NCBI GenBank assembly: GCA_016873525.1
Contig: VGXD01000055.1
Location: forward strand, 1-9,950
Origin: Nitrospira sp.
GTDB taxonomy: Bacteria; Nitrospirota; Nitrospiria; Nitrospirales; Nitrospiraceae
Length of the DNA: 9,950 nt
Direction of reading: 5' to 3'
The position numbers and the translations under genes were made by a program. This document shows positions 1 through 5,776 of this stretch, piece after piece. Numbering within the stretch: the first letter of the stretch is position 1; each line of letters begins with the position of its first letter. The notes beneath the pieces are model-generated. The model ran no database searches and was not told the DNA's origin. It saw nothing but the letters and a program-made list of their open reading frames with translations.

Positions 1-76
1 GCCCGCCGATCAGGTAGCGCGTGAAATTCGACTTGCCGTTCGCCGCAGCGGTTTGTTCTTCATCCAGATTATCCAC
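1..76 (-). CDS. Unidentified protein, N-terminal 25 codons only (cut by the window edge)
   Basis: The minus strand has a GTG start at 76-74 preceded by a very good ribosome binding site, AGGAGGG, about 5 bases upstream (82-88). The frame stays open to the edge and begins MDNLDEEQTAAANGKSNF. The N-terminus is acidic and polar, and the last visible residues (TRYLIGG) look like the approach to a membrane segment. It follows the cytochrome b gene by 74 bp on the same strand. By position it could be a further subunit of the quinol-oxidising complex, such as a membrane-anchored cytochrome c, but no haem motif or other domain is visible in this fragment, so that is only inference. An ATG at about 65 is out of frame. 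The existence of a gene is well supported; its identity is unknown. Confidence 0.7.
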   Translation of the reverse strand, partial: MDNLDEEQTAAANGKSNFTRYLIGG

Positions 77-90
77 TGAATCCCTCCTCG

Positions 91-131
91 CAGCCGTCGG
101 CAATCAGCCTCGATCCGGCGGCTGACGGCTG
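91..131. repeat. Imperfect inverted repeat in the spacer after cytochrome b
   Basis: CAGCCGTCGGC (91-101) pairs with GCTGACGGCTG (121-131): 11 positions, one of them a G-T pair, around a 19-base loop. The word GCTGACNGCTGACC is locally iterated at 121-136. No T run follows on the minus strand, so it is not a clear terminator. It resembles in design, not in sequence, the hairpins at 1191-1255 and 1712-1779. Confidence 0.55.
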
Positions 132-150
132 ACCGCTTCCCAGCGCATTT

Positions 151-1173
151 TTACATCCTGACATCCAGCACCATGAGGGCGACAAAGACCAGGACTGCCA
201 GGACCCCGACCACCACGTTGACGAACGGCATGGGCCATCCCCGCTCCAGCAAGACTCGGTCCAGGAAGGGATAGACCACAAACAGCCCCGCCCCGCCCAT
301 CAGGCTCCAGAGGGACAACGGCCCAGGCAGCAGCGTAATCCACATGTAGGCAGCCGAGAAGTACCAGGGCGGGGACACGTCGGAAGCCACCTCCTGCGTA
401 TTGGCCGGCGGACCCAGCGTCGGGGGAAAGATCATGACCAGATCCACGATCAGCACCAGCAACCCCACGGCGATGGCGCCCATCACCAAGGTGTGTTCGG
501 GATAGAAGGGATGAAAGCCACGGCTGCCTTTCACCTCGGCAAACCCCTTGAGCCTCACGATGATCACGTGGCCGAGCACAAGGCCGCCCAGCAAGACGGG
601 CAGCAGCTTGGTGTGCAGGTCGTAGAGCCGCAGAAGCGTCCCTCCCGACACTTCCTCGCCGCCGCGCAGGAGATACATGAGCGGCAGCCCCACGACGGGC
701 AGATTCCCCAACATGCTGGTCACGACCGTCATCCCCCAGTAGGACACGTTGTCATACACGAGCGAATAGCCGGTAAAGCCCATCCCCAAGGTCACGAAGA
801 ACACGATCGAGCCGCTCACCCATTTCAACTCGCCCGGCGTCCGGTAGGCGCGGGTCAAAAAGACCCGGATCACATGGAACAGCAGAAACAGGATCATCAG
901 ATCCACCGAAAACTTGTGCACCCCCCGCACGAACCAGCCCAGATACACCTCATGGGTGATTTGTTCCACGCTCTCATAGGCCTGGTCCGGCGACGGCACG
1001 TAGTAAAAGGTGAGTAGAAGGCCGGTCGTCACCAGCAAGCCGAAGAGGGTCAGGGGAATGGCCCCCAACGTATAGGGCCACCAATCCAGATGCTCCGGCA
1101 GGTCCTTCTGGATATAGTCGATCCAGTTCTTGGACCCTGTCCTGCGCTCGACCGGTGATGCGGCAGATTCCAT
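151..1173 (-). CDS. Cytochrome b (b6/subunit IV fusion) of a bc-type quinol oxidase complex
   Basis: This 340-residue membrane protein is the dihaem subunit of a bc/b6f-type complex that oxidises quinol and sends electrons to a Rieske centre and back across the membrane. About seven hydrophobic spans are visible (near 38-58, 85-107, 120-140, 187-207, 230-250, 285-305, 318-338), matching four b6 helices fused to three subunit-IV helices. The haem ligands are H86/H187 and H100/H202. The second-helix pair is 15 residues apart (H187-H202), which is the b6-type spacing. The quinol-oxidation motif is PPWY at 268-271 instead of PEWY, so the usual acidic residue is missing. The start is the ATG with GAGGATCAACG in front. 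It follows the Rieske gene by 80 bp, the usual partner order. The family call is sure; the quinone used (low-potential menaquinone is likely) is inference. Confidence 0.93.
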   Translation of the reverse strand: MESAASPVERRTGSKNWIDYIQKDLPEHLDWWPYTLGAIPLTLFGLLVTTGLLLTFYYVPSPDQAYESVEQITHEVYLGWFVRGVHKFSVDLMILFLLFHVIRVFLTRAYRTPGELKWVSGSIVFFVTLGMGFTGYSLVYDNVSYWGMTVVTSMLGNLPVVGLPLMYLLRGGEEVSGGTLLRLYDLHTKLLPVLLGGLVLGHVIIVRLKGFAEVKGSRGFHPFYPEHTLVMGAIAVGLLVLIVDLVMIFPPTLGPPANTQEVASDVSPPWYFSAAYMWITLLPGPLSLWSLMGGAGLFVVYPFLDRVLLERGWPMPFVNVVVGVLAVLVFVALMVLDVRM

Positions 1174-1190
1174 CGTTGATCCTCGCAGAC

Positions 1191-1255
1191 AGTTATCAGA
1201 GATCAGTTCTCAGTTGTCCGTTTTGGGTCCGACTGATGACTGACCACTGGCAACT
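1191..1255. repeat. Imperfect inverted repeat in the Rieske-cytochrome b spacer
   Basis: The left arm 1191-1216 and right arm 1230-1255 are 26 bases each and match inversely at about 19 positions. Both are built from iterated TCAGT/ACTGA words (for example ATCAGTTCTCAGTTG and GACTGATGACTGACC). The right arm runs into the stop codon of the Rieske gene (1254-1256). The 13-base loop contains TTTTGGG on the plus strand. It may fold in the transcript between the two genes. I see no promoter there. Confidence 0.5.
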
Positions 1256-1700
1256 AACTACTCTGAATGTTCACGTACAACTGATCGCCTCGCGTGACGA
1301 CCTCGAACCGATCCAAGGGACGGGGAGGAGGGCCGGCGATGTTCTTGCCGGTCTTGTCGAACACTCCCTGGTGGCAAGGGCAGAGAAACTGCTCCCGCTC
1401 CTTGCTCCAGGACACGAGACAGCCCAAATCCGTGCACCGTCTGGAGAACGCCAGCACCTCCTCATTCGTCCGCAGCACCACGATCTTCTGCCCGCTCAAA
1501 TCCATCGGCACCGCCTCCCCGACCGGCACCCGGGACAGACTGCCGATGAGGACCGCTTCGTACCGTTTGGGCTTCGGGCTGGGGACGAGAAACTGGAGAA
1601 AGCGCAGCGCCAGGGTCCCCATCCCGAAGAGCAGACCAAACCCCATGACCGCTTGGCTCAGAAACCGCCGCCGCCCAAGATCATCGTGGATAATCGCCAT
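1254..1700 (-). CDS. Rieske iron-sulfur protein with an altered first ligand box (CTDLGC)
   Basis: This 148-residue protein is the Rieske [2Fe-2S] subunit expected to take electrons from quinol bound to the adjacent cytochrome b. The N-terminus has a Tat-type RRRFLSQ (10-16) followed by one hydrophobic anchor (about 17-39). The Rieske fold is marked by box 1, CTDLGC (89-94), box 2, CPCHQG (107-112), and the Pro loop GPPPRPL (123-129). In canonical proteins box 1 is CTHLGC and its His binds iron; here position 91 is Asp (codon GAT, one base from CAT). Box 2 keeps Cys and His, but the Ser and Tyr that hydrogen-bond the cluster in high-potential forms are G112 and F114. Either the cluster has an unusual ligand and a low potential, or the base is an error. 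The start is the ATG preceded by GGAGAATT. Upstream is amt, 91 bp away. Confidence 0.9.
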   Translation of the reverse strand: MAIIHDDLGRRRFLSQAVMGFGLLFGMGTLALRFLQFLVPSPKPKRYEAVLIGSLSRVPVGEAVPMDLSGQKIVVLRTNEEVLAFSRRCTDLGCLVSWSKEREQFLCPCHQGVFDKTGKNIAGPPPRPLDRFEVVTRGDQLYVNIQSS

Positions 1701-1711
1701 AATTCTCCAGA

Positions 1712-1779
1712 ATTGACGATTGATTCATTGACGATTGCCCATTACCGCCCGCCAATCACTCAATGGATCAATTGTCAAT
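1712..1779. repeat. Long imperfect hairpin between amt and the Rieske gene
   Basis: The left arm 1712-1737 contains ATTGACGATTG twice (1712-1722 and 1727-1737). The right arm 1753-1779 is its inverse with two substitutions and one small length difference, so about 23 of 26 bases pair around a 15-base loop. The arms are AT-rich against a GC-rich background. In minus-strand RNA this is a strong stem directly after the amt stop codon and just before the Rieske ribosome binding site. It could end or slow amt transcription, or be an interspersed repeat. There is no T run, so I do not call it an intrinsic terminator. Confidence 0.6.
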
Positions 1780-1791
1780 CGCACAATGCTT

Positions 1792-2949
1792 TCAGGAGTA
1801 GCCCCGCTCCCCGTGCTGAGCGAGATCCATCCCCATGATCTCCTCCTCGCCCTCGACACGGGGTTGCAGAACCAGCGAGAGCCCCTTCGTCAATACCATC
1901 GTCAGCAACCCGGCATAGGCCCAGACAGTCAGCACGGCGACCATCTGGACGAAGAACTGATAGGGATAGCCGAAGAACAAGCCGTCGCTGCCATCGGGGT
2001 TCACGGCCGTCGAGGCGAACAACCCGGTCGCCACCATCCCCCAGGTGCCGCCGACCGCATGCATGCCGAACACGTCCAGCGAGTCGTCATAGCCGAGGAT
2101 GGGTTTGACGAAATTCACCACCATGTAGCAGAGCCCTCCCGCCCCGATGCCGATCACGATCGCCGCCAGGGGACCGACGTAGCCGGCGGCAGGCGAAGCG
2201 GCCACGAGGCCGGCGACCGCTCCGCTGATCGTGCCGAGGAGCGTGGGTTTGTCGCGTTGCAGCCATTCCACGACCGTCCAAGCCAAGGCGCCGGCCGCTG
2301 CGGCAGCCTGAATAGCCACGAAGGCGCCGGTGGCGGTCGTCATTGCCGCAACGCCGGTCCCGGCCGAGAACCCGCACCAGCCGACCAAGAGCAATGACGC
2401 GCCGCAGGCCGAGAGGGGCAAGTTGTTCGGCTTCATCTCTATGCGCCCGTGGCCCTTGCGAGGCCCGATCACGATCGCCGCCACCAGCGCGCTCACCCCG
2501 GCGCTGATATGAATGACCGCCCCGCCGGCATAGTCGAGGCTGCCCAGATCGGCCAGCCACCCGCTCCCAAGCCACTGGGCGACCGGGCGATAGACCAGGA
2601 GAGACCAGAGAAGCCCCAAGAGGAGAAAAAACGAAACCCTGACCCGTTCGACCAGCGCCCCGGCTATCAATGCCAAGGCCAGGGCGCCGGCCATCATCTG
2701 GTACAGAAGAAGAAGTACGGCTGTGCCAGACCGATCGTTGCCTGCTGCGCCGGGAGAAACAAAGAAGAGATCGCCGCCCAATAACCAGAGGAGCGAGACC
2801 AGGACCAGGGCCAGAACCGGAAGCCCCATCGTGTTCAGGACGTTCTTCTTGCGGACCATGCCGCCATAGAAGAGCGCCACACCGGGAAGGGTCAGCATCA
2901 ACAACGCGGTGGCGATCAGCAGCCAGACCTTGGGGGCTGTCTCAGGCAT
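1792..2949 (-). CDS. amt: Ammonium transporter, Amt family
   Basis: This 385-residue inner-membrane channel of the Amt/MEP family conducts ammonium/ammonia. Family hallmarks are PGVALFYGGMVRKKN (22-36), LDYAGGAVIHISAG (138-151), the twin pore histidines H147 and H297 (in FGMHAVGG), D139 and W126 of the outer recruitment site, and the conserved C-terminal tail ending MDLAQHGERGYS. Aligned by memory to E. coli AmtB, F215 is kept as F194 and S219 is T198. The stacked gate residue F107 is A87, in an ungapped stretch from YQ (83-84) to ER (101-102). No cleavable signal peptide is evident. The start ATG overlaps the stop of the upstream winged-helix gene by 8 bp, with GCGAGGCCCG in front, so translation is probably coupled. 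Expression likely comes from the sigma-54 promoter at 3263-3278. No glnK is present beside it. Confidence 0.96.
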   Translation of the reverse strand: MPETAPKVWLLIATALLMLTLPGVALFYGGMVRKKNVLNTMGLPVLALVLVSLLWLLGGDLFFVSPGAAGNDRSGTAVLLLLYQMMAGALALALIAGALVERVRVSFFLLLGLLWSLLVYRPVAQWLGSGWLADLGSLDYAGGAVIHISAGVSALVAAIVIGPRKGHGRIEMKPNNLPLSACGASLLLVGWCGFSAGTGVAAMTTATGAFVAIQAAAAAGALAWTVVEWLQRDKPTLLGTISGAVAGLVAASPAAGYVGPLAAIVIGIGAGGLCYMVVNFVKPILGYDDSLDVFGMHAVGGTWGMVATGLFASTAVNPDGSDGLFFGYPYQFFVQMVAVLTVWAYAGLLTMVLTKGLSLVLQPRVEGEEEIMGMDLAQHGERGYS

Positions 2950-3199
2950 CGGGCCTCGCCTGCTTGATCGACACTCGATAGCCCTGGCCGCTCACCTTCC
3001 GCAGCACCACCTGCCCGGAGCGACTCAGCCGATCGACCGCGAGAAAGACTTGGGACCAGCTGACGTCCGGCAAAAACGTGGCCAGCTGTTCGAGCATCTG
3101 CCCCTTGCCGGACTCTAAGATCGCCAGAATCCGTTGTTCAACAGAGGGCAGCCTCTGTTCAGTCATGCTCGCACTCACCGGCTCCAGACCTGTGGCCAT
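2942..3199 (-). CDS. Small winged-helix protein coupled to amt
   Basis: This 85-residue protein has no family name that I recognise with certainty. The stretch 18-77 has the pattern of a winged helix: a helix (SVEQRILAILESG), a second short helix (MLEQLATFL), a recognition-type helix (SWSQVFLAVDRLSRSG, 47-62) and a beta wing (QVVLRKVSGQGYRVSI). The first 17 residues and the tail QARPDA look unstructured. The start chosen is the ATG at 3199, which has GGGAGGT four bases upstream; an internal Met at residue 12 has no comparable site. Its stop lies inside the first codons of amt (ATGCCTGA overlap), so the two are one transcription and translation unit. The place where many genomes have glnK is taken by this gene. 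It may regulate its own operon or another nitrogen gene; this is inferred from position only. Confidence 0.8.
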   Translation of the reverse strand: MATGLEPVSASMTEQRLPSVEQRILAILESGKGQMLEQLATFLPDVSWSQVFLAVDRLSRSGQVVLRKVSGQGYRVSIKQARPDA

Positions 3200-3262
3200 G
3201 GCGACCTCCCACTCGATAGCAACACGATGACACCATCGCTTCCTCGCTCACCGAGAAGGAAT

Positions 3263-3278
3263 AGCAAGTTCAATGCCC
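3263..3278 (-). promoter_or_regulatory. Sigma-54 (-24/-12) promoter of the winged-helix/amt operon
   Basis: The minus strand reads GGGCATTGAACTTGCT. The -24 GG (3277-3276) and -12 GC (3265-3264) are exactly 12 bp apart. The flanking GGCA and TTGCT agree with the consensus TGGCACG-N4-TTGCW; the mismatches are the first T and the CG after GGCA. Transcription should begin near 3252, about 55 bp before the ATG at 3199. The upstream palindromes sit at a normal distance for an enhancer-binding activator. Confidence 0.75.
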
Positions 3279-3337
3279 GTCAGGCCAGGTCGGTTTCGGC
3301 TTAAAAAGGCTGTTGCTGCTACGAATCAGCTAGACCT

Positions 3338-3357
3338 TTCCGACAATTTTGTTGGAA
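3338..3357. promoter_or_regulatory. 20-bp palindrome overlapping the activator site
   Basis: TTCCGACAA-TT-TTGTTGGAA is an inverted repeat with 8 of 9 positions matching in each arm. Its centre is about 95 bp upstream of the predicted start of the winged-helix/amt transcript. It shares its right half with the TTTTGT-N10-ACAAAA element at 3347-3368, so the region may be a double or overlapping operator. Confidence 0.5.
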
Positions 3358-3368
3358 GTCTGACAAAA
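3347..3368. promoter_or_regulatory. NifA-type upstream activator sequence (TGT-N10-ACA)
   Basis: TTTTGT (3347-3352), ten bases, then ACAAAA (3363-3368) form a perfect 6-bp inverted repeat enclosing TGT-N10-ACA, the classical NifA binding pattern. The centre lies about 105 bp upstream of the predicted sigma-54 start, within the usual range for such sites. The regulator encoded at 7117-8370 has a NifA-like HTH, which makes it the natural candidate to bind here. The binding itself is inferred. Confidence 0.6.
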
Positions 3369-3447
3369 GAGAAGGACGCAACGGAGAGAGGGGAAGACGG
3401 TGGCTGCGCTTGTGACCGGCGCCCGTCAACTCTTCGTCTTGCCTCCC

Positions 3448-3888
3448 TCAGAACCTCTTATACTCCAGCCACTTTCCATTGAGCGTGATCTTGCACCGGG
3501 CCTCCCCATGATTGCCGACCGTCCGGTCCATGTCGATGGTGAAATCGATCGCGCTCATGATGCCGTCGCCGAACATTTCGTTCGCCATCTCGCGCAACGC
3601 ATCCCCATAGACCCCGATGATTTCCAGCAGCCGGTACTTGAAGGGATCGGTCGTATTCGGAAAATCTTCCCGCACGGGACACTTGGCAAGCCATTCCGTC
3701 GTGGCCTTATCGAGTCCCAAAGCCTTGCCCACCTTCTTCGCTTCAGCCGGGAGCAACCGTTGATTCCCGTTCAACACCGCGGCGACAAAAGTCGGGTTTT
3801 TGTCCACCAACTTCGCCAACTTGGCGATCGTGATTTTCTTGGCCAAACGCTTGGCCTTAATCACATCACGAACCTGCTTTGCTTCCAT
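3448..3888 (-). CDS. cynS: Cyanate hydratase (cyanase)
   Basis: This 146-residue cytoplasmic enzyme converts cyanate and bicarbonate to carbamate, which decays to ammonia and CO2. The N-terminal half (1-65) is the helical HTH-like domain. The C-terminal half carries the catalytic segment YRLLEIIGVYGDALRE (85-100) and FGDGIMSAIDF (106-116). Catalytic residues by alignment to E. coli CynS are R86, E89 and S112, all present. The usual ending with ITLNGKWL is intact and the length is slightly below the 156 residues of E. coli. The start ATG has GGGAGG in front with five bases between. It lies 77 bp after the importer ATPase gene, and its own promoter sits in that spacer, so it can be made without the importer. 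Ammonia from this reaction would feed GlnA. Identification is secure. Confidence 0.97.
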   Translation of the reverse strand: MEAKQVRDVIKAKRLAKKITIAKLAKLVDKNPTFVAAVLNGNQRLLPAEAKKVGKALGLDKATTEWLAKCPVREDFPNTTDPFKYRLLEIIGVYGDALREMANEMFGDGIMSAIDFTIDMDRTVGNHGEARCKITLNGKWLEYKRF

Positions 3889-3930
3889 CGCATCCTCCCT
3901 ATTTGAGACACACCACCCCTCAGGCGCGGC

Positions 3931-3958
3931 ACTATACCATATATAATCTTGCTTTCAA
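3931..3958 (-). promoter_or_regulatory. Sigma-70-like promoter of cynS
   Basis: The minus strand carries TTGAAA (3958-3953), a 16-bp AT-rich spacer and TATAGT (3936-3931), with TGG directly before the -10 as an extended -10. It is one of the few AT-rich patches in the window and lies 43 bp ahead of the cynS ATG. This suggests housekeeping transcription of cynS besides read-through from the importer genes. Confidence 0.6.
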
Positions 3959-3965
3959 TCCCTCG

Positions 3966-4814
3966 TCAAAACCTCACAACCAGAGGAACCGCATCCATCG
4001 GCTGTTCCAGTTCGGCCACCCCGCCAACAGCCCCATGCGAGACATGGCGCACCAGGAAATGGATGATGTGGTTTCTGATCTTGTAGTAATGAGGATGTTC
4101 GATAATCGAATCCCTCGAACGGGGCCGCGGGATCGTCACGTCCACGATCTCTGCGATCCGAGCCGAGGGGCCATTGGTCATCAGCATGATGCGGTCCGAG
4201 AGCAGGATTGCCTCGTCCACGTCGTGAGTAACCATGAAGACGGTATTGCGGGTGCTGTTCCACATCTGGACCAGTTCTTCCTGGATCACGCCCCTCGTCA
4301 GCGCGTCGATCTGCGCAAAGGGCTCATCCAGCAACAGCACTTTCGGCTCGATGGAGAAAGCCCGCGCCAGCCCCACCCGCTGCTTCATGCCCCCCGACAA
4401 TGCTGTCGGCCGCTTGTCCTCCGCTCCTTTCAATCCCACCAGCTCGATGTACTTGTGGACATGCGCAGCGATCTTCTCCCGGTCCCAGTCCGGATAGGCC
4501 GCCCGGACCGCCAACCGGATATTTTCAAACACCGTCATCCAGGGCATCAAAGAGAAATTCTGGAACACCACCATCCGGTCCAATCCGGGGCCGGAGACTT
4601 CTCGTCCATTGAGCAAGATCGCTCCTTCCGACATCGTTTCAAGACCAGCAATGATGTTCAAGAGCGTGCTCTTGCCGCAGCCCGAGTGCCCAATAGTGGT
4701 CACGAATTCGCCCTTGTCGATCTTGATCGTCGCATCCTTAAAGATGCAGACCTGCCCGTTCCCGGACGAGCTCGGAAAATACTTGGTGACATGGTCGATT
4801 TCCAGGAAAGCCAT
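3966..4814 (-). CDS. ATPase of a nitrate/cyanate-type ABC importer
   Basis: This 282-residue cytoplasmic ATPase of the NrtD/CynD type powers the importer formed with the two upstream gene products. Motifs are complete: Walker A GHSGCGKST (42-50), Q loop Q85, signature LSGGMKQR (139-146), Walker B VLLLDEP (159-165), D loop QID (168-170) and the switch H197 in VTHD. It has only the ATPase domain plus a short tail (about 235-282), so it is not the NrtC type that carries a C-terminal binding-protein domain. The start ATG follows GGAGGAGCGG. The permease gene ends 17 bp upstream, so the two are co-transcribed. The substrate is not readable from the ATPase; cynS directly downstream favours cyanate, with nitrate or nitrite as alternatives. 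Confidence 0.92.
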   Translation of the reverse strand: MAFLEIDHVTKYFPSSSGNGQVCIFKDATIKIDKGEFVTTIGHSGCGKSTLLNIIAGLETMSEGAILLNGREVSGPGLDRMVVFQNFSLMPWMTVFENIRLAVRAAYPDWDREKIAAHVHKYIELVGLKGAEDKRPTALSGGMKQRVGLARAFSIEPKVLLLDEPFAQIDALTRGVIQEELVQMWNSTRNTVFMVTHDVDEAILLSDRIMLMTNGPSARIAEIVDVTIPRPRSRDSIIEHPHYYKIRNHIIHFLVRHVSHGAVGGVAELEQPMDAVPLVVRF

Positions 4815-4831
4815 CCGCTCCTCCCCCTTGT

Positions 4832-5737
4832 TTATTCCTGATACGTGACGAGTCCCGCCAGCTTATTGAACCCGGAATCCAGAACGACTCCGACCACCCC
4901 CACGACCAGGATCGCGAAAATCACGCCGGCGATATCCAGATTGTTCCATTCAATCCAACTGAGGTAGCCAACTCCCAACTCGCCCAGCAACATCTCGGCC
5001 GGCACCACCGCCACGAGCGCGCTCCCGAACGAGATCCGGAGCCCGTTCACGATGGTCGGCGCCGCCCCCGGCAGGATCACCTTGAACAGCCGCTTGAACC
5101 AGGACAATTGGAGGATGGCGGCCACGTGGAGATAGTCTTTGCGCAGGGAATTGACCCCGAAGGCCGTCGTGGCCAGGGTCGGCCAGATGGCCGCCATGAA
5201 CACGACCAGCACGGCGGTCCATTTCGGATCCTTCACCGTGTAGAGCAGCAGCGGCATCCAGGCCAGAGGGGAAATCGGTTTGAGTATCTGGATAAAGGGA
5301 TTAACCGCCTGGAACAGCACTTTATTGAGGCCCAGGAGCACGCCCAGTATGATCGCCACCACGGAAGCCACCAGGAATCCGGCTCCAAAACGGGTCACCG
5401 TATAGAGCACCAGATAGGCAATCCCATGGTCGTTTGTCCCTTTCTTGACGAAGGCCTCACTCAACTCGGAGCGAATCTTGCCCAACACCGCCAGCGGCCC
5501 CGGCACTCCCTTCACCTTTTCCTTTTCCGGATTCCACGCGTACCCGCCCTCGGCCATTCGCAGGATGTCACCGTTGAACTCCATCATTTGCAGCTGATCC
5601 TCCGTGAAGCCCTTGGGATCGAAGGCTGCCCGCAACGTGGAGAGGTGCCAGACCACCAGAAAGAGCGCCAGCATCGTGACCGAGATCAACCACGCATCTC
5701 GGCGAATTTTCGTCTGTTCTTGCAGCATTCCAGCCAT
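4832..5737 (-). CDS. Permease of a nitrate/cyanate-type ABC importer
   Basis: This 301-residue inner-membrane permease of the NrtB/CynB type belongs to the BPD transport family. It has a first hydrophobic span at about 15-33 and a cluster of spans from about 107 to the C-terminus. The cytoplasmic coupling loop is visible at 205-229 (VAAILQLSWFKRLFKVILPG and following), with the family's conserved G-x-x-P-T-I-V-N-G-L-R. The family landmark PGP is at 79-81, and KGTNDHGI (99-106) leads into the second span. Between the first span and PGP there is an extra segment of about 35-40 residues, rich in charged and Met residues, that I do not recall from cyanobacterial NrtB. It is 39 bp after the binding-protein gene, with GGGAGAG before the ATG. 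Confidence 0.92.
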   Translation of the reverse strand: MAGMLQEQTKIRRDAWLISVTMLALFLVVWHLSTLRAAFDPKGFTEDQLQMMEFNGDILRMAEGGYAWNPEKEKVKGVPGPLAVLGKIRSELSEAFVKKGTNDHGIAYLVLYTVTRFGAGFLVASVVAIILGVLLGLNKVLFQAVNPFIQILKPISPLAWMPLLLYTVKDPKWTAVLVVFMAAIWPTLATTAFGVNSLRKDYLHVAAILQLSWFKRLFKVILPGAAPTIVNGLRISFGSALVAVVPAEMLLGELGVGYLSWIEWNNLDIAGVIFAILVVGVVGVVLDSGFNKLAGLVTYQE

Positions 5738-5776
5738 AGTGATTTCTCTCCCTTCTACCCCACTCCCTCCATTTTT

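Larger units (their letters stand above)
3200..3447 (-). other. Regulatory spacer between cynS and the winged-helix/amt operon
   Basis: This gap of 248 bp has no convincing gene. It holds the sigma-54 promoter (3263-3278), the activator-type palindromes (3338-3368) and an A/T tract (3301-3306). After the cynS stop only a weak pairing is visible (CCGTC 3423-3427 with GACGG 3396-3400) with a pyrimidine-rich stretch behind it, which is not enough to call a terminator. The short open frames crossing it have no ribosome binding sites or family likeness. Confidence 0.7.

Noticed and set aside
77..1791. CRISPR array or insertion sequence in the repeat-bearing spacers
   Set aside because: There are no equal-length repeats with regular unique spacers, no transposase, and no terminal repeats with target duplication.
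1155..1838. 227-codon plus-strand frame across the Rieske gene and both spacers
   Set aside because: It is opposite a gene with clear Rieske motifs and runs through the repeat spacers. The translation is low in hydrophobic residues and has no known pattern.
3396..3427. Terminator after cynS
   Set aside because: Only five base pairs close a long loop and no T run follows, so the evidence is too weak.
3879..4841. 320-codon plus-strand frame opposite the ATPase gene
   Set aside because: The minus strand has all ABC ATPase motifs. The plus frame is rich in His and Arg and also crosses the AT-rich cynS promoter spacer.
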